Made by a program: the position numbers and the translations under genes | Part shown: positions 60,111 to 64,000 of the stretch, one piece after another | Layout of the letters: each line of letters opens with the position of its first letter | Position numbering within the stretch: position 1 is the first letter of the stretch | Assembly (NCBI GenBank): GCA_011037195.1 | Contig: JAAEAF010000611.1 | Span: forward strand, 62,001-126,000 | DNA: 64,000 bases | From: Triatoma infestans | Taxonomy: Eukaryota; Arthropoda; Insecta; Hemiptera; Reduviidae | Direction of reading: 5' to 3' | Notes under the pieces: model-generated | Databases searched by the model: none | Told to the model about the DNA's origin: nothing | What the model saw: the letters and a program-made list of their open reading frames with translations, nothing else

Positions 60111-61461
60111 TAGGGAGCTAGACGAGGAAGTAGAGTATTCACTACCGAGGTTAAGAGGTTTATAAGAGGATTGATAAGGGTTTTGAAGTCTGAAAGAAAG
60201 GAGTTAAGGAGAGAAGATATATCAGGCGATGAGGCAGGTGTGGACGGCTGTGCGGAAGACTGAGCAGGTGCAAGCCCCGCGACCACCTGAGAATATGTAG
60301 AACTATTGTTATTGTGTTGTATCTGGCTTGAATTCTTGAGTGGCGGGAAGTCCGCAGGTTGATTAGCTGCAGAGTATCCTGGGTTTGACAATGAGAAGCG
60401 TTGAGCAGATGGATGGCTATATACTGGGGGTGTCCTCTTGGCTCGTTGGAGTTCTCTATATATTGCGCAGCCTTTGTAATTGGCAGGATGTCCGCCACTG
60501 CATAGTACACATTTGGCGGGAGTGTTGTGTTGCTTGGTACACTCTGGGGTGAAATGTTCTCCTGCGCACTTCACACATCGAGGTCGATGTTGGCAGTAGG
60601 ACTTGCATGTCCATATTCTTGACAGCGTTTACACTGAATGATCAGACGCTGCTTGTGTGGCTCTTCTACTTTAATTTTGGTAAAGCATAATACTTCGATA
60701 TCAAAGATATATTTATTATTGGCATTAGGTTCTAGATCCACGAAGAACGGGGGTAAAGACTGCTTGGTGACTGGATGGATTACTGGAGACACTGCGTACA
60801 GTATGGCCCAGTTCTGTTAATTGTTGCTTTATAAGTTCAGATGGTGTAGAATGGTGCAGATGTCTGATTACCACACGATAAGCTTTATCTTGCTGCAGCT
60901 GATATGTATGGTATTCAGCTCGTTTGTCGTTTAGATAAAGTATGATACCCCTATAGCTATCTATGGTGTTGGCATTAACAATTAGATCGGTGATCCGAGC
61001 TTTACTAGTAAAGCTGTCAGCTCCGACTAATTCTGAGAGAGCTTTGCAGAGGTCGGCATACCTAGTTACGTTTTTAATGTAAATAGGTGGAGGTTTATGG
61101 ACGCATGGTGGTGCTGAAGCTGTAGCTGTCGTTTCCATTTCATCTGTTACGGCAATAGGTGAAAAAGGATTATACGTTAGGACTCCTGATGGGGCTGTTA
61201 TTGTTTCGTCTAAGGAGGGATCACTGTTTAGTTGATGGCTGGTTCCTGAAGGTTGATAATTGTTGATGGCAGTCTGGGGTAATGTGTCTGTTTATATGTT
61301 ACTTGCTGATTTATTTTTCTTAGTAGCCATTGTGGTTTGTGAACCCTTCTTATTTTTTGGAGGAGAAATGTCGTTTTATGCTTTCTTTTTAAGGAATTAA
61401 TAGTGGTAGAAGCAGTTGACTCATCTGAGGAGCTGATGTGTGGTTCAACATTAAGAACCAT
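60110..61461 (-). pseudogene. LINE ORF1 (gag-like), broken
   Basis: Three overlapping frames hold pieces of an RNA-binding ORF1 protein. The first (61461-61228) is a basic N-terminus ending in a stop. The second (61138-60725) contains IYIKNVTRYADL and YHTYQLQQDKAYRVVIRHL, the typical pre-knuckle domain. The last frames carry zinc-knuckle blocks CKRCQEYGHA, MKCAGEHFTPEC and CVLCSGGHPANYKGC. Frameshifts near 60740 and 60570 break the chain. Confidence 0.8.
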
Positions 61462-61499
61462 CAGAGACGTAAATTAAATATAACAGGTTAAATAAATTA

Positions 61500-61890
61500 A
61501 ATAATACAATATCACTTAAATAAAGAATAATAAATAAATAACTAATAGAAATAAAAAGGAGAATTAATAAAATTATCTTACAAGAAATTTTTTTTTTTTC
61601 CACTTAATAGTTTGTAAAATGTCACAAAAGGTAACCCACTTATAGGTTAGTTATTTATCAGTTCAATTTTAGTTCTTAATAAGATAAAGTTCAAAGGTTG
61701 ATTATTGTTTGCTTATAAGTATGTAAATAACACATCAGTTTTGTGTTACGTAGTTTTGGAGTTAAGTGTGGAATTAAAGCACTAATTTACACTCTTTCAA
61801 GCACTAGAAATTACTCTCAAAATGTAGACAAATTTTAAGCAATTTGTTTACATTTGCTGTCAGCTGATTTCTACAAACTACATGTAAAAT
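61500..61890. other. AT-rich flank of the LINE
   Basis: No feature was recognised. A (T)n run lies at about 61591-61600. The 5' end of the LINE lies somewhere near 61490-61560. Confidence 0.35.
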
Positions 61891-61899
61891 TTGAAATTA

Positions 61900-63455
61900 A
61901 CACCACAAATACCGCGCACAACTATCCAATTTTTTTTTTGTGAAAAATGTTTCAAATAAAAGTAATACATTTTCATCTGTAAAGTTAGCATACCAAGTTT
62001 AAAGGAAATCCTTAAAAGTAGTTTTCGAGAAAATTCCAAAAAGCTCAAAAACCCTATAAAGTCGCACTTCCGGTCAATCAATTTCCTTCAAATTTGGAAT
62101 ATTATCAATGCTTCCAATGTGTGCTGATTTTATGTTAAGATGGTAAAACCATACATTCTAATGAAGTGGTACTTTAGAGGAAAGCTTAGCGCTCGCTATT
62201 TCTCCCCTAGAACCCAACATAAAATCAAGTTTTCCTGGGAAAATGTTTCAAATAAAAGTGATAGGTATTTATGTAAGTAGTTAGTACATAACAAGTTTTG
62301 AGACAATCGCGAAGCTGAAAAAGAAATATTCAGTAAAGTAGCACTTCCGGTTCAAGCTTTTTTTCCTGGAACTTTCGTGTCTGACGCGGTGGTAATATCT
62401 AAACGGAATATAAAGTTTAAGTTTTCCTACGATTTTTCGTTTTTGAGATATTTTGTTCACACATACACACAACACACACGGAAAGCTGTCATGAAGTGGA
62501 CCTAAAATTTTCGCTAACAAAACCTTTTTTTTTCGTACTCAGTGAAGCTCAAAACATGTATTTCCGGTAAAAACTCAATTAAAAAATAAGACACGGAAAA
62601 AAACAATCAAATCTAAGGGGAAAAAAACCGTTCAGGTAATTCACATTTCAGAGAAACAGAGAATTTCTAAGCAATATATTTAATTCTCATTAATATTATA
62701 TAAGTAGAAAGACAGGTGCAATATCCTGACGCACTATAGAGGAAAAGATCAACTTAGAATGGCTATAAAATCAAGTTCCTAGAAAAAAAGTTTCAAAAAA
62801 TTCAGGATAACTGAAAGATTAATTAGTCATATCGAGTTTAAAGAAATATACGGTGTCCTTTAACGAAAAAATTGCAGAATAAATAAAAAAAATCCGTTCA
62901 GTAATTCACACATCTGGTCAAAATCGATTTTATTCAAACTTGGAATTCTAACGGCATTATTAAATTCTCATTAACTTACGTAAGTGATAATAAAAAAACC
63001 GTCTAATTCATAGATGTACTACGTATTATATTCTACATACAGTACTACTTTGGTGGGAAATGTGTATGTTATATCTATATCAGATCCCAAATTTCAAGTA
63101 AATCTTAGAAGCTATTATCAAGAAAAAGAAAAAACGCTAAAGATCGAAAAAATCATTTAGTAAATGGTAAAAATTGATTTAGATCGATAACTTGCAAGCG
63201 GATCTCACTAATGATACCCCTAAAGGGGATGTCAAGTTTGAGTTTTCCAGCGAATTTTAGTTTTTGAGCTATGCTCTTCAACTATAAATATTCAAACATA
63301 AAAAAACACAAAACTAGCGCCCAGTCTTGTTTTTATTTTTATTTTATAAAAACCACTTTTTGCAGATTTTGAGGTTCTCAAAACAGGTTATTTCCGGTGC
63401 AAACTGAATTTAAACAATTTGACGCGATCCCTTACTAGGACTTAGAGAAAAGTAT
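61900..63455 (+). repeat. Two or more decayed family A copies in tandem
   Basis: The body phrases 'tttcaaataaaagtaataca', 'agtcgcacttccggtcaat' and 'caaataaaagtgataggtat' repeat between 61945 and 62260. Further blocks, 'gtatttccggtaaaaactca' (about 62558) and 'atttccggtgcaaactgaat' (about 63391), and a diverged 3' end 'tactaggacttagagaaaag' at about 63432 suggest at least two overlapping copies. Confidence 0.6.
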
Positions 63456-63949
63456 ATATTAAACTTCTTAAAAAATCCGCACTAAATTAACAGGAATAGA
63501 TATTATGTTTGAGTCCTCTAGCTGGTTATTTTTAAGGGCTTCAGTGACTCCATTTTTATTTTCTACCCTTAGCTACAAAAAAAAATAAATAAATAAATAC
63601 AAATATACTTGCTGTGAAATATGGAGGGCAGACATTTTGTGTGTATATTTTTTGTTTTTGTTTTTTTGTAGTAACATAAGGGAAAAGAGGGAAGGAAAAA
63701 AGGCCAAACAAGGAATGAAGAAGAAATAGTAGATAGCCTCAAGGGAAGTGTTTCAGTTTTCTTTCTCTCGCTTTCGTTTCTCATTGTCACTTGAGATAAG
63801 TGGGAAATAAATCCTACAGAGAGACATCCTAACATAGTTTGGGTGGAGAAGCCAACAACTCACTGAAAACTATTTTTTACTTATTATTTTTACTATGCAA
63901 TTAAAACTATTAGGAATACTAATTATAATTTGTTTTAGTTTCGCCATGA

Positions 63950-64000
63950 AAACAAAACTAACACTCACCCGACTTTCTCTTACTTCCTGTTAATACAATT
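63950..64000 (+). repeat. Start of another family A copy at the window edge
   Basis: 'aaaactaacactcacccgac' followed by 'tttctcttacttcctgttaa' matches the 5' end of family A. It is cut off by the end of the window. Confidence 0.55.

Larger units (their letters stand above)
58100..61490 (-). mobile_element. Jockey-like LINE, internally deleted
   Basis: Minus-strand element whose 3' end is a short A-run (T-run at about 58101-58107). From 5' to 3': an ORF1/gag region in broken frames (61461 to 60110), a partial apurinic-type endonuclease (60110 to 59823) and a nearly complete reverse transcriptase (about 59460 to 58121). The endonuclease ends early and joins a stretch belonging to the region just before RT near 59790-59820, so a few hundred bases are missing. 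Frame breaks lie near 60740, 60570 and 59340. The layout (gag with Cys knuckles, endonuclease, RT, no RNase H) fits the Jockey clade. Confidence 0.9.

Overview
The window is AT-rich eukaryotic DNA with GT/AG introns, homopolymer and dinucleotide runs, and many decayed retroelements. The proteins and the transposon mix (Ty3/gypsy, Jockey-like and R1-like LINEs, a mariner relic) point to an arthropod, most likely an insect. Nothing here fixes the order or species. No bacterial-style operons, rRNA genes, convincing tRNAs or CRISPR arrays were seen.

Three host genes are supported. (1) The last coding exon of an unrecognised plus-strand gene lies at 955-1172. (2) Two very large plus-strand exons (11527-13726 and 14346-16598) join in phase into about 1,480 residues of an Asn/Lys/Ser-rich, probably secreted protein of unknown family. 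Its first exon was not found. (3) A minus-strand gene spans 27330 to 54583 and encodes the metalloprotease ADAM10/Kuzbanian. Thirteen coding exons join in phase and give prodomain, cysteine switch, furin site, zinc-protease domain, disintegrin-like and Cys-rich regions, one membrane segment and a cytoplasmic tail. Only the signal-peptide exon is missing; it must lie upstream on the minus strand, above 54583 or outside the window. A 5' splice site five bases past the stop codon and an acceptor at 26065 suggest an intron in the 3' UTR.

The rest is mainly repeats. A truncated Ty3/gypsy element with one LTR lies at 5.86-7.80 kb. LINE relics lie near 10.8, 30.4, 36.8, 43.8-45.1, 47.9-49.5 and 53 kb. 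A Jockey-like LINE with an internal deletion occupies 58.1-61.5 kb and a mariner relic 55.2-56.2 kb. A GC-rich element with terminal inverted repeats lies at 56.57-57.06 kb. An abundant interspersed repeat, called family A here, has palindromic ends and occurs at least eight times in both orientations. Several long near-perfect palindromes are also present.

The most unusual signal is a small RNA-like motif at four separate places: CTGA[A/T]GAT, a short stem-loop of different sequence each time, then GAA[A/G]. It resembles a hammerhead ribozyme core, as known in Penelope-like elements and retrozymes, but has one extra U before stem II. The orphan secreted protein is the other main item of interest.
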